The position numbers were made by a program, and so were the translations under genes. 20,646 bases of DNA, from the NCBI RefSeq assembly GCF_000186465.1, contig NZ_GL636091.1:578778-599423 (forward strand). Reading direction: 5' to 3'. A model generated the notes under the pieces. The model saw only the letters and a program-made list of their open reading frames with translations, ran no database searches and was not told the origin of the DNA. The stretch comes from Streptococcus australis ATCC 700641. GTDB taxonomy: Bacteria > Bacillota > Bacilli > Lactobacillales > Streptococcaceae. Positions 1 to 6,161 of this stretch are shown in pieces (within the stretch, counting starts at the first letter, position 1; every line of letters begins with the position of its first letter).

Positions 1-617
1 ATCCAAGTAACTTGACTGATGCGGAAAAAGCTAAGGTGGCGGACGAAGTTAAGAAAGCCAACCCTACAGCAAGCAAGGTAGAAGTTGGCAACGACGGTAC
101 TGCAACTATTACTTATCCAGATGGAACAACAGCAATCTTGACACCAAAACAAACAATTACAAAAGTTTCAGAAACGGGAAATAAGGGTAATAGTAACTCT
201 AATTCAGATAACAATTCTGATAAGACATCGAATACTTTTGTTAAAGTTCCAGCCGAAAAAACTTTAGTTAAGGATCCATCGAATCTAACAGATGCAGAGC
301 GTTCAGAAATTGTTTCTAAGATTAAACAAGTGAACCCAGGTGCAACAGTTAAGGTAGATCGTTATGGAAATGCTACTGTGGAATTAAACGGCAAGACTGT
401 TGTAATTTCGTCAGAACAATTGATAGTTTCAGCTAAAGAAACGAATGGACAAGCTAGTCATCAAGGTCGTGTAGCAACTGATTCTTCTAAGAAGTCTGAA
501 TCTGGAAAACTTCCAAGTACAGGTGAAGAACAATCAGTGGCATCAATTGGCTTGGCAATTCTATCTGCTCTAACAGGTGGTCTACTTCTCTCAAAAAAAC
601 GCAAAGAAGAAGAGTAA
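1..617 (+). CDS. LPXTG wall-anchored repeat surface protein, C-terminal part (5' end outside window)
   Basis: The reading frame is open from the first complete codon at position 3 (PSNLTDAEKAKV...), so the TTG at 12 is not a start; the gene enters from the left. Two copies of a roughly 70-90-residue module are visible, each beginning DPSNLTDAE. They are followed by a conserved basic/valine segment (KxxNPxA, then a beta-rich V-x-G-x-A-T stretch) and are separated by an Asn/Ser-rich linker. Such NLTDAE modules occur in tandem in large streptococcal surface proteins. The C-terminus is a complete sortase A signal: LPSTGEE at nt 510-530, a hydrophobic segment and a KKRKEEE tail. The protein should be covalently attached to peptidoglycan. 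Its ligand cannot be told from this fragment. Confidence 0.9.
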   Translation, partial: PSNLTDAEKAKVADEVKKANPTASKVEVGNDGTATITYPDGTTAILTPKQTITKVSETGNKGNSNSNSDNNSDKTSNTFVKVPAEKTLVKDPSNLTDAERSEIVSKIKQVNPGATVKVDRYGNATVELNGKTVVISSEQLIVSAKETNGQASHQGRVATDSSKKSESGKLPSTGEEQSVASIGLAILSALTGGLLLSKKRKEEE

Positions 618-649
618 ATAACCTGATAGACTAGATGTATCTTTTTGAG

Positions 650-687
650 AAATGAGGAAATCGTATGATTTTCCTCATTTTTCTTTT
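650..687 (+). terminator. Rho-independent terminator of the LPXTG gene
   Basis: AAATGAGGAAATC (650-662) pairs with GATTTTCCTCATTT (667-680), with one bulged base and a 4-nt loop. A T-rich run follows. It lies 33 nt after the stop codon of the surface-protein gene. Confidence 0.85.
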
Positions 688-880
688 CTATCAACGTCCT
701 TCATGTTTATCATCGTATTTTTTGTACCAAATAAGAATATAGTTTGACGAGTAGAATCTATTCAAGTAGGCAAGATAGCAACAATTCGAAGAAAATAGTC
801 TGTCACAGAAATCTTTGATAAGTGGATTTTAACGTATTTTGATGGTGTTTGATATTCGTTATTATTTAGGATTAAAAAAA

Positions 881-888
881 TACGAATA
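881..888 (+). promoter_or_regulatory. ComX (SigX) cin-box of the dut-radA competence operon
   Basis: TACGAATA is a perfect match to the cin-box (combox) recognised by the alternative competence sigma factor ComX in streptococci, where it sits at about -10. An A-rich stretch lies just upstream. It is 72-79 nt before the dut start. In S. pneumoniae radA is a known late-competence gene, so the position and operon content fit. A near-perfect inverted copy, TATTCGT at 853-859, lies upstream. Confidence 0.85.
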
Positions 889-910
889 GTAGTATAGGTG
901 AGAAAAGTGA

Positions 911-919
911 TGGTATAAT
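911..919 (+). promoter_or_regulatory. Vegetative extended -10 promoter for dut
   Basis: TGG followed by TATAAT (914-919) is a consensus extended -10 element for the housekeeping sigma factor. No good -35 is present at 16-18 bp spacing, which extended -10 promoters tolerate. It lies 23 bp downstream of the cin-box, giving the operon separate basal and competence-induced start points. Confidence 0.7.
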
Positions 920-959
920 AGAAGAGATAGAAAAAATTTAGAATGAAAGAGGAATTATG

Positions 960-1406
960 ATGACAAAAATTCGTGGATTTGAACTTGTATCAACCTATAC
1001 CAATCAGGACTTGCTTCCAAAACGAGAGACAGCACACGCAGCTGGCTACGACTTAAAGGTGGCAGAGCGCACAGTGATTGGACCAGGAGAAATCGTCCTC
1101 GTCCCAACTGGGGTCAAGGCTTATATGCAAGCGGGTGAGGTGCTTTATCTTTATGATCGTTCTTCTAATCCTCGTAAAAAAGGTCTGGTCTTGATTAACT
1201 CAGTCGGTGTTATTGATGGAGACTACTATGGCAATCCAGGGAATGAAGGGCATATCTTTGCTCAGATGAAAAACATCACCGATCAAGAAGTTGTTCTTGA
1301 AGTCGGGGAACGTGTGGTTCAGGCTGTCTTTGCTCCTTTCTTAATTGCAGACGGAGATGAGGCAGATGGCGTGCGAACTGGTGGATTTGGATCGACAGGG
1401 CATTAA
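960..1406 (+). CDS. dut: dUTP diphosphatase (dUTPase)
   Basis: This trimeric dUTPase hydrolyses dUTP to dUMP and pyrophosphate, keeping uracil out of DNA and supplying dUMP for thymidylate synthesis. All five family motifs are visible: AAGYDL (I), YDRSSNPRKKGL (II), GVIDGDYYGNPGN (III), ERVVQAVF (IV) and the C-terminal glycine-rich arm TGGFGSTGH (V). The length of 148 residues is normal. Two adjacent ATGs exist (957 and 960). The RBS AAAGAGG (946-952) is 7 nt from the second and only 4 nt from the first, so 960 is preferred. It is the first gene of the operon and ends 1 nt before the HP1 start, which suggests translational coupling. Confidence 0.95.
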   Translation: MTKIRGFELVSTYTNQDLLPKRETAHAAGYDLKVAERTVIGPGEIVLVPTGVKAYMQAGEVLYLYDRSSNPRKKGLVLINSVGVIDGDYYGNPGNEGHIFAQMKNITDQEVVLEVGERVVQAVFAPFLIADGDEADGVRTGGFGSTGH

Positions 1407-1407
1407 G

Positions 1408-1947
1408 ATGAAGATTATCTTTGTACGTCATGGGGAGCCAGATTATAGTATGCTTGATAAACTTGAAAATCCGCGACTCTATAGTGGTTTTGGTCGTGAT
1501 TTAGCACCATTGACAGAAAAAGGTCGCAGTCTGGCAAAAGAAGTTGCTAAAACTGCATGTTTTGGAAAGGCAGAGATTATTATTTCATCGTCTGTGACGA
1601 GGGCTTTAGAAACAGCCCATTATATAGCAGTTGAAACAGGATTGGACTTATTTGTGGAGCCGTTTTTTCATGAGTGGCGTCCAGACTTAGATGGTACTAA
1701 CTCTGATTTAACTAGTGTATTGGTAGCTCATGAATATTATCTAAAACATCAAGGAGGTTTATCTGAAGATTCTCCTTGTCGCTATGAAACTGCTCTGGAG
1801 ATGCGTCATCGTTTTTTAAGAACTTTGGAAAAATATAAAAATTATAAAACTATTATCATTGTAACTCACGGAATGCTCATGCGCCAATTTGTACCAAATG
1901 AGAAGATTGATTTTTGCCAAGTGATTGAATGTGAGATAGAGATGTAG
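1408..1947 (+). CDS. Histidine phosphatase family protein, copy 1 (HP1)
   Basis: A 179-residue protein of the histidine phosphatase (phosphoglycerate mutase-like) superfamily; the substrate is unknown. The catalytic parts are present: the phospho-acceptor RHGE near residue 9, the [11 protein letters not shown] arginine region, the FHEW acid, and the second histidine in THGM. The start is the ATG at 1408, 1 nt after the dut stop; the frame is open further upstream, but that stretch overlaps dut. It is homologous to HP2 (2436-2951) with similarity of very roughly half the residues. The last ~40 nt are almost identical, running into a shared radA leader. It is four residues longer near residue 20 than HP2. 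In this operon order a histidine phosphatase normally sits between dut and radA; here there are two. Confidence 0.85.
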   Translation: MKIIFVRHGEPDYSMLDKLENPRLYSGFGRDLAPLTEKGRSLAKEVAKTACFGKAEIIISSSVTRALETAHYIAVETGLDLFVEPFFHEWRPDLDGTNSDLTSVLVAHEYYLKHQGGLSEDSPCRYETALEMRHRFLRTLEKYKNYKTIIIVTHGMLMRQFVPNEKIDFCQVIECEIEM

Positions 1948-1957
1948 AAAGAGGTTT

Positions 1958-2176
1958 ATTATCGCAAAGAAAAAGGCGACATTTGTGTGTCAAAAATGTG
2001 AATATAATTCCCCCAAGTATTTAGGGCGCTGTCCAAACTGTGGGTCTTGGTCTTCTTTTGTTGAGGAGGTTGAGGTTGCAGAGGTCAAGAATGCTCGTGT
2101 GTCCTTGACGGGGGAGAAAAGACAGAAAGAAGAAATTTGCGACCGGCTTGCTACTTGTATCTTCTCGTATCTTTGA
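1958..2176 (+). pseudogene. radA': Truncated radA copy (zinc-finger leader only)
   Basis: The first ~54 codons encode the RadA N-terminus: the IAKKKATF leader, the C4 zinc finger (CQKC...CPNC) and the acidic stretch ending SLTGEK. Homology to the real radA 1004 nt downstream stops near 2120, and the frame continues with about 18 unrelated residues (RQKEEICDRL...) to a TGA. The ATPase and Lon-like domains are missing. By eye the shared ~170 nt are about 85% identical, and most differences are silent. No ATG, GTG or TTG precedes the conserved leader; the in-frame GTG at 1985 would remove it. A good RBS, AGAAAGAGG, ends at 1954. A short zinc-finger peptide could still be made from AUU/AUC. Confidence 0.85.
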
Positions 2177-2417
2177 GAAGCGTCGGGCTTCTTGCTTTAC
2201 TAATCCAGATTTAAAAGATTTTTTAGAGGGAAACGGTGCTAAAAGCATAGAGTTTATAGGGGTAGATGGCAATGGCTGTGTTAAGGCTTCCGTTTTGGCA
2301 GCTGTCAAGGAGAATTATCAGGTTTCTGTCGATTTGTCTGCTGTCGGAGTTGTCAACCAGAAGAAGTTCTCTAAAACACTGAAGCAGTGGCAAGATTGCG
2401 GAATAAAGATTGGATAG
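2148..2417 (+). pseudogene. Cysteine hydrolase (isochorismatase-like) gene, 3' fragment
   Basis: The open frame encodes a C-terminal half typical of isochorismatase/nicotinamidase-like cysteine hydrolases: RIFEKRRAS (cis-peptide approach), a FIGVDGNGC segment holding the candidate nucleophile cysteine, VKASVLAAV helix, then VSVDLSAVG and a final KTLKQWQDCGIKI. The N-terminal half with the catalytic aspartate (VIDMQ-type strand) and lysine is absent, because the sequence upstream is the broken radA copy. The first ATG-like start has no convincing RBS. Family assignment is from remembered sequence pattern. It is probably non-functional, a remnant carried in with the duplication or cut by it. 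Confidence 0.65.
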
Positions 2418-2435
2418 TTTTATGGGGATCTTAAT

Positions 2436-2951
2436 ATGAAAATTATTTTTATCCGTCACGGGGAGCCAAATTACCGTGAGTTAGAGGAGCGTTCCTATAC
2501 GGGATTCGGGATAGATTTGGCACCCTTATCTGAGAAAGGAAGACAACAAGCTCAGGAACTTTGCAAAAATCCTTTGTTTGGCTCAGCTGATATCCTGGTG
2601 TCTTCTGCAGTGACGCGAGCTTTAGAAACGGCTTTTTATGTATCCTGTGCTACTGGCCTTCCTTTGAGGGTAGAGCCATTATTGCATGAATGGCAGGTTT
2701 ATGAAACAGGTATAGAGAACTTTGAAACAGCTAGATGTCTGTTTTTAGAAAACAAGGGGGAGTTGCTCCCAAATTCTCCTGTTCAATATGAGACAGCTGT
2801 AGAGATGAAGTCTCGTTTTCTAGAATGCATGGCTAAGTATCGGAAACATCAAACTGTGGTAGTTGTAGCCCATCGCATGCTCATGCGTCAATTTGTACCG
2901 AATGAAACCATTGATTTTTGCCAAGTGATTGAGTGTGAGATAGAGATTTAG
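2436..2951 (+). CDS. Histidine phosphatase family protein, copy 2 (HP2)
   Basis: A 171-residue histidine phosphatase superfamily protein, homologous to HP1. It has RHGEPNY at the N-terminus, [16 protein letters not shown] and the second catalytic histidine in AHRM. HP1 has HG at that last site and HP2 has HR; the histidine itself is kept. The start ATG follows a GGGG-type RBS at 2424-2427, 8 nt upstream. It ends 10 nt before the presumed radA start, so it is the copy actually coupled to full-length radA and probably the resident gene. Substrate unknown; its tie to the competence operon suggests a role during DNA uptake or repair, but this is inference. Confidence 0.85.
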   Translation: MKIIFIRHGEPNYRELEERSYTGFGIDLAPLSEKGRQQAQELCKNPLFGSADILVSSAVTRALETAFYVSCATGLPLRVEPLLHEWQVYETGIENFETARCLFLENKGELLPNSPVQYETAVEMKSRFLECMAKYRKHQTVVVVAHRMLMRQFVPNETIDFCQVIECEIEI

Positions 2952-2961
2952 AAAGAGGTTT

Positions 2962-4326
2962 ATCATCGCAAAGAAAAAAACGACATTTATTTGTCAAAAT
3001 TGTGCCTACAATTCACCCAAATACCTAGGGCGCTGTCCTAACTGTGGTTCTTGGTCTTCTTTTGTCGAGGAAGTTGAGGTTGCAGAAGTTAAGAATGCCC
3101 GGGTGTCCTTGACAGGTGAAAAGACCAAACCCATGAAACTGGCGGATGTGACTTCCATCAATGTCCATCGTACTAAGACCGAGATGGAGGAATTCAACCG
3201 TGTACTTGGAGGCGGTGTCGTCCCAGGGAGTCTGGTCCTGATTGGTGGAGATCCAGGAATTGGGAAATCAACTCTTCTCTTACAAGTATCAACCCAGCTG
3301 TCTCAAGTAGGAACAGTTCTCTATGTCAGTGGCGAGGAGTCTGCCCAGCAGATCAAGTTACGGGCAGAGCGCTTGGGGGATATTGATAGTGAGTTTTATC
3401 TCTATGCTGAGACCAATATGCAAAGCGTGCGAGCCGAGGTGGAGCGCCTCCAGCCTAACTTCCTCATCATCGACTCTATTCAGACCATTATGTCTCCGGA
3501 GATTTCAGGGGTGCAGGGATCGGTTTCTCAGGTGCGGGAAGTGACGGCTGAGCTCATGCAACTGGCCAAAACCAATAACATCGCCATCTTCATCGTCGGC
3601 CATGTGACTAAGGAAGGAACCTTGGCGGGCCCGCGTATGTTGGAGCACATGGTGGATACGGTGCTCTACTTTGAAGGGGAACGCCACCATACCTTCCGGA
3701 TCCTGAGAGCGGTCAAGAACCGCTTTGGCTCGACCAATGAGATTGGAATCTTTGAGATGCAATCAGGTGGGCTGGTCGAAGTCCTCAATCCCAGTCAGGT
3801 CTTTCTAGAAGAACGTTTGGATGGCGCTACTGGCTCTGCCATTGTCGTCACCATGGAAGGAAGCAGACCAATCTTGGCGGAAGTTCAGGCCTTGGTGACA
3901 CCGACTGTATTTGGAAATGCCAAGCGGACGACAACGGGTCTGGACTTTAACCGGGTTAGTCTCATTATGGCCGTATTAGAGAAACGTTGCGGACTTCTTC
4001 TCCAAAATCAGGATGCCTATCTCAAGTCAGCTGGTGGTGTCAAACTGGACGAACCAGCCATTGACTTAGCCGTAGCGGTGGCCATTGCTTCTAGCTACAA
4101 GGATCTTCCAACCAATCCTCAAGAGGCCTTTATCGGTGAGATTGGCTTGACTGGGGAGATTCGTCGCGTGACTCGGATTGAGCAGCGGATTAACGAAGCG
4201 GCCAAACTTGGTTTCACTAAGATTTATGCGCCAAAAAATTCTCTCCAAGGGATCACGATCCCAAATGGCATTCAAGTGATAGCGGTCTCTACTGTAGGAG
4301 AAGTTTTGAAAAAAGTCTTTTCTTAA
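2962..4326 (+). CDS. radA: DNA repair/branch-migration protein RadA (Sms), full length, AUC start
   Basis: RadA is a RecA-like hexameric ATPase that drives D-loop branch migration; in streptococci it extends recombination during natural transformation. From 2962 the protein is 454 residues: C4 zinc finger C11-x2-C14...C25-x2-C28, Walker [10 protein letters not shown] (96-104), the RadA signature KNRFG (252-256), and a Lon-like C-terminal domain from about 290. The start is inferred. The in-frame stop TAG is at 2941-2943 and no ATG, GTG or TTG follows before the zinc finger. The RBS AAAGAGG (2952-2958) lies 3 nt before ATC 2962 and 6 nt before ATC 2965. The GTG at 3103 would delete the conserved zinc finger. 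Confidence 0.93.
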   Translation: MIAKKKTTFICQNCAYNSPKYLGRCPNCGSWSSFVEEVEVAEVKNARVSLTGEKTKPMKLADVTSINVHRTKTEMEEFNRVLGGGVVPGSLVLIGGDPGIGKSTLLLQVSTQLSQVGTVLYVSGEESAQQIKLRAERLGDIDSEFYLYAETNMQSVRAEVERLQPNFLIIDSIQTIMSPEISGVQGSVSQVREVTAELMQLAKTNNIAIFIVGHVTKEGTLAGPRMLEHMVDTVLYFEGERHHTFRILRAVKNRFGSTNEIGIFEMQSGGLVEVLNPSQVFLEERLDGATGSAIVVTMEGSRPILAEVQALVTPTVFGNAKRTTTGLDFNRVSLIMAVLEKRCGLLLQNQDAYLKSAGGVKLDEPAIDLAVAVAIASSYKDLPTNPQEAFIGEIGLTGEIRRVTRIEQRINEAAKLGFTKIYAPKNSLQGITIPNGIQVIAVSTVGEVLKKVFS

Positions 4327-4359
4327 CCATTTTTTGGAATCGTTTGCGAAATGGTTTTT
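4325..4359 (+). terminator. Probable terminator at the end of the radA operon
   Basis: AACCATTT (4325-4332) and AAATGGTT (4349-4356) form an 8-bp stem with a long 16-nt loop, followed by T's. It begins within the radA stop codon. It is weaker than the other terminators here. Confidence 0.55.
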
Positions 4360-4372
4360 CCTGTGCTATACT
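4344..4372 (+). promoter_or_regulatory. Promoter of the AIM24-family gene
   Basis: TTGCGA (4344-4349), a 17-bp spacer ending in TGC, and TATACT (4367-4372) make a good sigma-A promoter with extended -10. The -35 lies inside the radA terminator hairpin, so the two signals overlap. Confidence 0.7.
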
Positions 4373-4408
4373 TTGTTTATACTTACTTAAAGATAGGGGT
4401 TAATTATC

Positions 4409-5104
4409 ATGCAATTTTTTACAGATAACAATGTGCAGTTCCCTTTGGTCGAGCTATCTCTCAATCAAGGTGAGACTGTCTATATTCAGCGAGGGAGTAT
4501 GGTCTACCATACACCTAATGTGACCCTCAACACCAAATTAAATGCCAGCGGCTCCGGTGTAGGACGCTTTGTAAAAGCAGTTGGACGGTCAATGGTTTCG
4601 GGTGAAAGTACTTTTATCACCCAGGTTTTTGCCCAGTCTAATAATGCTTACCTAGCCTTGGCGCCTGACTCACCAGGTCAGGTTGTACCACTGTATTTGG
4701 GTGAAAAGCAGTATCGATTGAACGATGGTGCCTTCCTTGCACTGGATGGTACAGCTTACTATACAATGGAAACCCAATCGATCGGTAAGGCTCTTTTTGG
4801 TGGTCAGGGTGGATTTTTCGTCATGACGACCCAAGGGCAAGGGACCCTCTTGGTGAATGCCTATGGCTCTATTAAAAAAATCGAGCTAAACAATCAAGAA
4901 ATCACCATCGATAATGCCCATGTCGTTGCTTGGAGCCAGTCTTTGGATTATAATATTCATTTGGAAAATGGTTTCTGGCAATCTATCGGAACTGGTGAGG
5001 GAGTCGTCAATACCTTTAGAGGGACTGGTGAGATCTATGTTCAAAGTCTCAACCTTCAAACCTTTGCTGGCTTGCTAAATCGCTATTTACCAAAACGGTC
5101 TTAA
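4409..5104 (+). CDS. AIM24 family protein
   Basis: A 231-residue protein that matches the AIM24/TIGR00266 family by remembered pattern: an all-beta fold with glycine-rich turns, the GRSMVSGES segment near residue 65, an FGGQGGFF segment near residue 130, and a GTGEIYVQS motif near the C-terminus. No signal peptide or membrane helix is seen, so it should be cytoplasmic. The biochemical role of bacterial members is not established. The ATG follows an AGGGG RBS (4395-4399). It has its own promoter, so it is a separate unit from radA. Confidence 0.85.
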   Translation: MQFFTDNNVQFPLVELSLNQGETVYIQRGSMVYHTPNVTLNTKLNASGSGVGRFVKAVGRSMVSGESTFITQVFAQSNNAYLALAPDSPGQVVPLYLGEKQYRLNDGAFLALDGTAYYTMETQSIGKALFGGQGGFFVMTTQGQGTLLVNAYGSIKKIELNNQEITIDNAHVVAWSQSLDYNIHLENGFWQSIGTGEGVVNTFRGTGEIYVQSLNLQTFAGLLNRYLPKRS

Positions 5105-5112
5105 TACATAAA

Positions 5113-5284
5113 GGAGGCTGGGACAAAAGTCCTAGCCTCTCAATTGTCTTTGGATTGTCGAGCAAGACGCAGTGGTTGAGTGGGCTCTATTACGCTGATT
5201 TCATCAGCTTTTACAGCCCTACTCAACTGTGCGGAGGTGGAACGACGAAATCGAATTCTAACGAATTACCGATTTCTGTCCCAC
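5113..5284. repeat. Streptococcal intergenic dispersed repeat with nested inverted repeats
   Basis: The element is bounded by TGGGACA (5119-5125) and TGTCCCA (5277-5283). It contains a 12-bp stem with AAAA loop (5113-5124 / 5129-5140), a second long stem GTTGAGTGGGCT / AGCCCTACTCAAC with an inner hairpin GCTGA-TTTCA-TCAGC, and GAAATCG / CGATTTC near its right end. I recall highly similar sequence scattered between genes in mitis-group genomes; I cannot assign it to the named BOX, RUP or SPRITE families. No coding potential. It may also act as a terminator for the AIM24 gene, although it lacks a T-run. Confidence 0.7.
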
Positions 5285-5308
5285 TCTCTTTTTCATGTAG
5301 GCTGACAA

Positions 5309-5337
5309 CTGACAATCTGGGAAAAAGATGGTAAGAT
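5309..5337 (+). promoter_or_regulatory. Promoter of the carbonic anhydrase gene
   Basis: CTGACA (5309-5314), a 17-bp spacer and TAAGAT (5332-5337), the latter preceded by TGG as an extended -10. It starts 25 bp after the dispersed repeat and lies 55 bp before the start codon. Confidence 0.65.
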
Positions 5338-5392
5338 AGAGTGTAAATAATTTGGTGTTCAAACTATTTTACCAACCAGAAAGGAAGTTCCT

Positions 5393-5887
5393 ATGTCCTA
5401 TTTTGAGAATTTTTTAAAAGCCAATCAAGCCTATGTTGAATTGCATGGAGACCTTCATCTTCCCATCAAACCGAAAACGCAAGTGGCCATTGTGACCTGT
5501 ATGGACTCTCGCCTTCACGTCGCACCAGCACTAGGTCTTGCTTTGGGGGATGCCCATATTTTGCGGAATGCAGGTGGGCGCGTGACAGAGGATATGATTC
5601 GTTCCTTGGTCATTTCCCAGCAACAGATGGGCACTCGAGAAATCGTGGTCTTGCACCACACAGACTGTGGAGCGCAAACCTTTGAGAATGAAGGATTCCG
5701 TCAGCATCTGAAGAAGGAACTGGGCGTTGATGTTGGAGACCAAGACTTTCTCCCCTTTCAAGATATCTACGATAGCGTCCGGGAGGATGTCGCACTTTTG
5801 AAAGCCTCGCCACTGATTCCAGACGACGTCGTTATCTCAGGAGCTGTCTATGATGTCGATACAGGATTGATCTTAGAAGTGGGTTAA
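5393..5887 (+). CDS. Beta-class carbonic anhydrase
   Basis: This enzyme interconverts CO2 and bicarbonate in the cytoplasm, supplying bicarbonate for carboxylations. Zinc-site motifs are intact: C36-x-D38-x-R40 (TCMDSR) and H89-x-x-C92 (HHTDC). The RNAGG turn follows at 58-62, and the C-terminus has SGAVYDVDTG. At 164 residues it is the short streptococcal type and is complete. The RBS AAGGA (5381-5385) is 7 nt before ATG. In pneumococcus a carbonic anhydrase gene follows radA; here the AIM24 gene and a dispersed repeat lie between them. Confidence 0.93.
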   Translation: MSYFENFLKANQAYVELHGDLHLPIKPKTQVAIVTCMDSRLHVAPALGLALGDAHILRNAGGRVTEDMIRSLVISQQQMGTREIVVLHHTDCGAQTFENEGFRQHLKKELGVDVGDQDFLPFQDIYDSVREDVALLKASPLIPDDVVISGAVYDVDTGLILEVG

Positions 5888-5907
5888 AGGACAATGGTTA
5901 GATTGAT

Positions 5908-5957
5908 AAAGAAGTAAATTACGCCGTATTTTACACGGAAATTTGCTTCTTTTTCTT
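5908..5957 (+). terminator. Terminator of the carbonic anhydrase gene
   Basis: AAAGAAGTAAATT (5908-5920) pairs with AATTTGCTTCTTT (5940-5952), with one G-T pair and an extra inner CCGT/ACGG stem. A T-rich run follows. It lies 20 nt after the stop. Confidence 0.85.
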
Positions 5958-6081
5958 GTTTTAAAAAAATGTATGATAGAGGAATTATACTGATACGGGA
6001 TGTAAAAATATTTGAAAAAACAAATAAAAAAATAGCTTTTAGAGGGAAATATGTAACTATACAAAATTATAGTGCAACAAT

Positions 6082-6137
6082 TTGACAGTGGCTGTCTATT
6101 TTTGATACTATAAGCTTTGTATCATGTTCATCATGAA
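6082..6137 (+). promoter_or_regulatory. Promoter and symmetric elements before the giant adhesin gene
   Basis: A consensus TTGACA -35 lies at 6082-6087. The -10 is GATACT (6104-6109, 16-bp spacer) or TACTAT (6106-6111, 18 bp). An inverted repeat TGATAC / GTATCA (6103-6108 / 6119-6124) overlaps the -10 and the expected start site. A palindrome TTCAT-C-ATGAA (6127-6137) follows in the leader. The RBS AGGAGA is at 6147-6152. The placement suggests an operator, but no regulator can be named. Confidence 0.6.
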
Positions 6138-6161
6138 ATAACACATAGGAGATACAAATAA

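Noticed and set aside
1345..1407. N-terminal extension of HP1 overlapping dut
   Set aside because: The 21 extra residues precede a canonical MKIIFVRHGE start and lie wholly in dut coding sequence.
3103..4326. radA starting at GTG 3103
   Set aside because: It would remove the conserved C4 zinc finger, which is in frame directly upstream with its own RBS.
5113..5140. Intrinsic terminator for the AIM24 gene
   Set aside because: The 12-bp stem is good, but no T-run follows; it is better explained as part of the dispersed repeat.
5393..5887. Truncated carbonic anhydrase
   Set aside because: 164 residues with both zinc motifs and the SGAVYDVDTG end is the usual length of the short streptococcal form, and a terminator follows.
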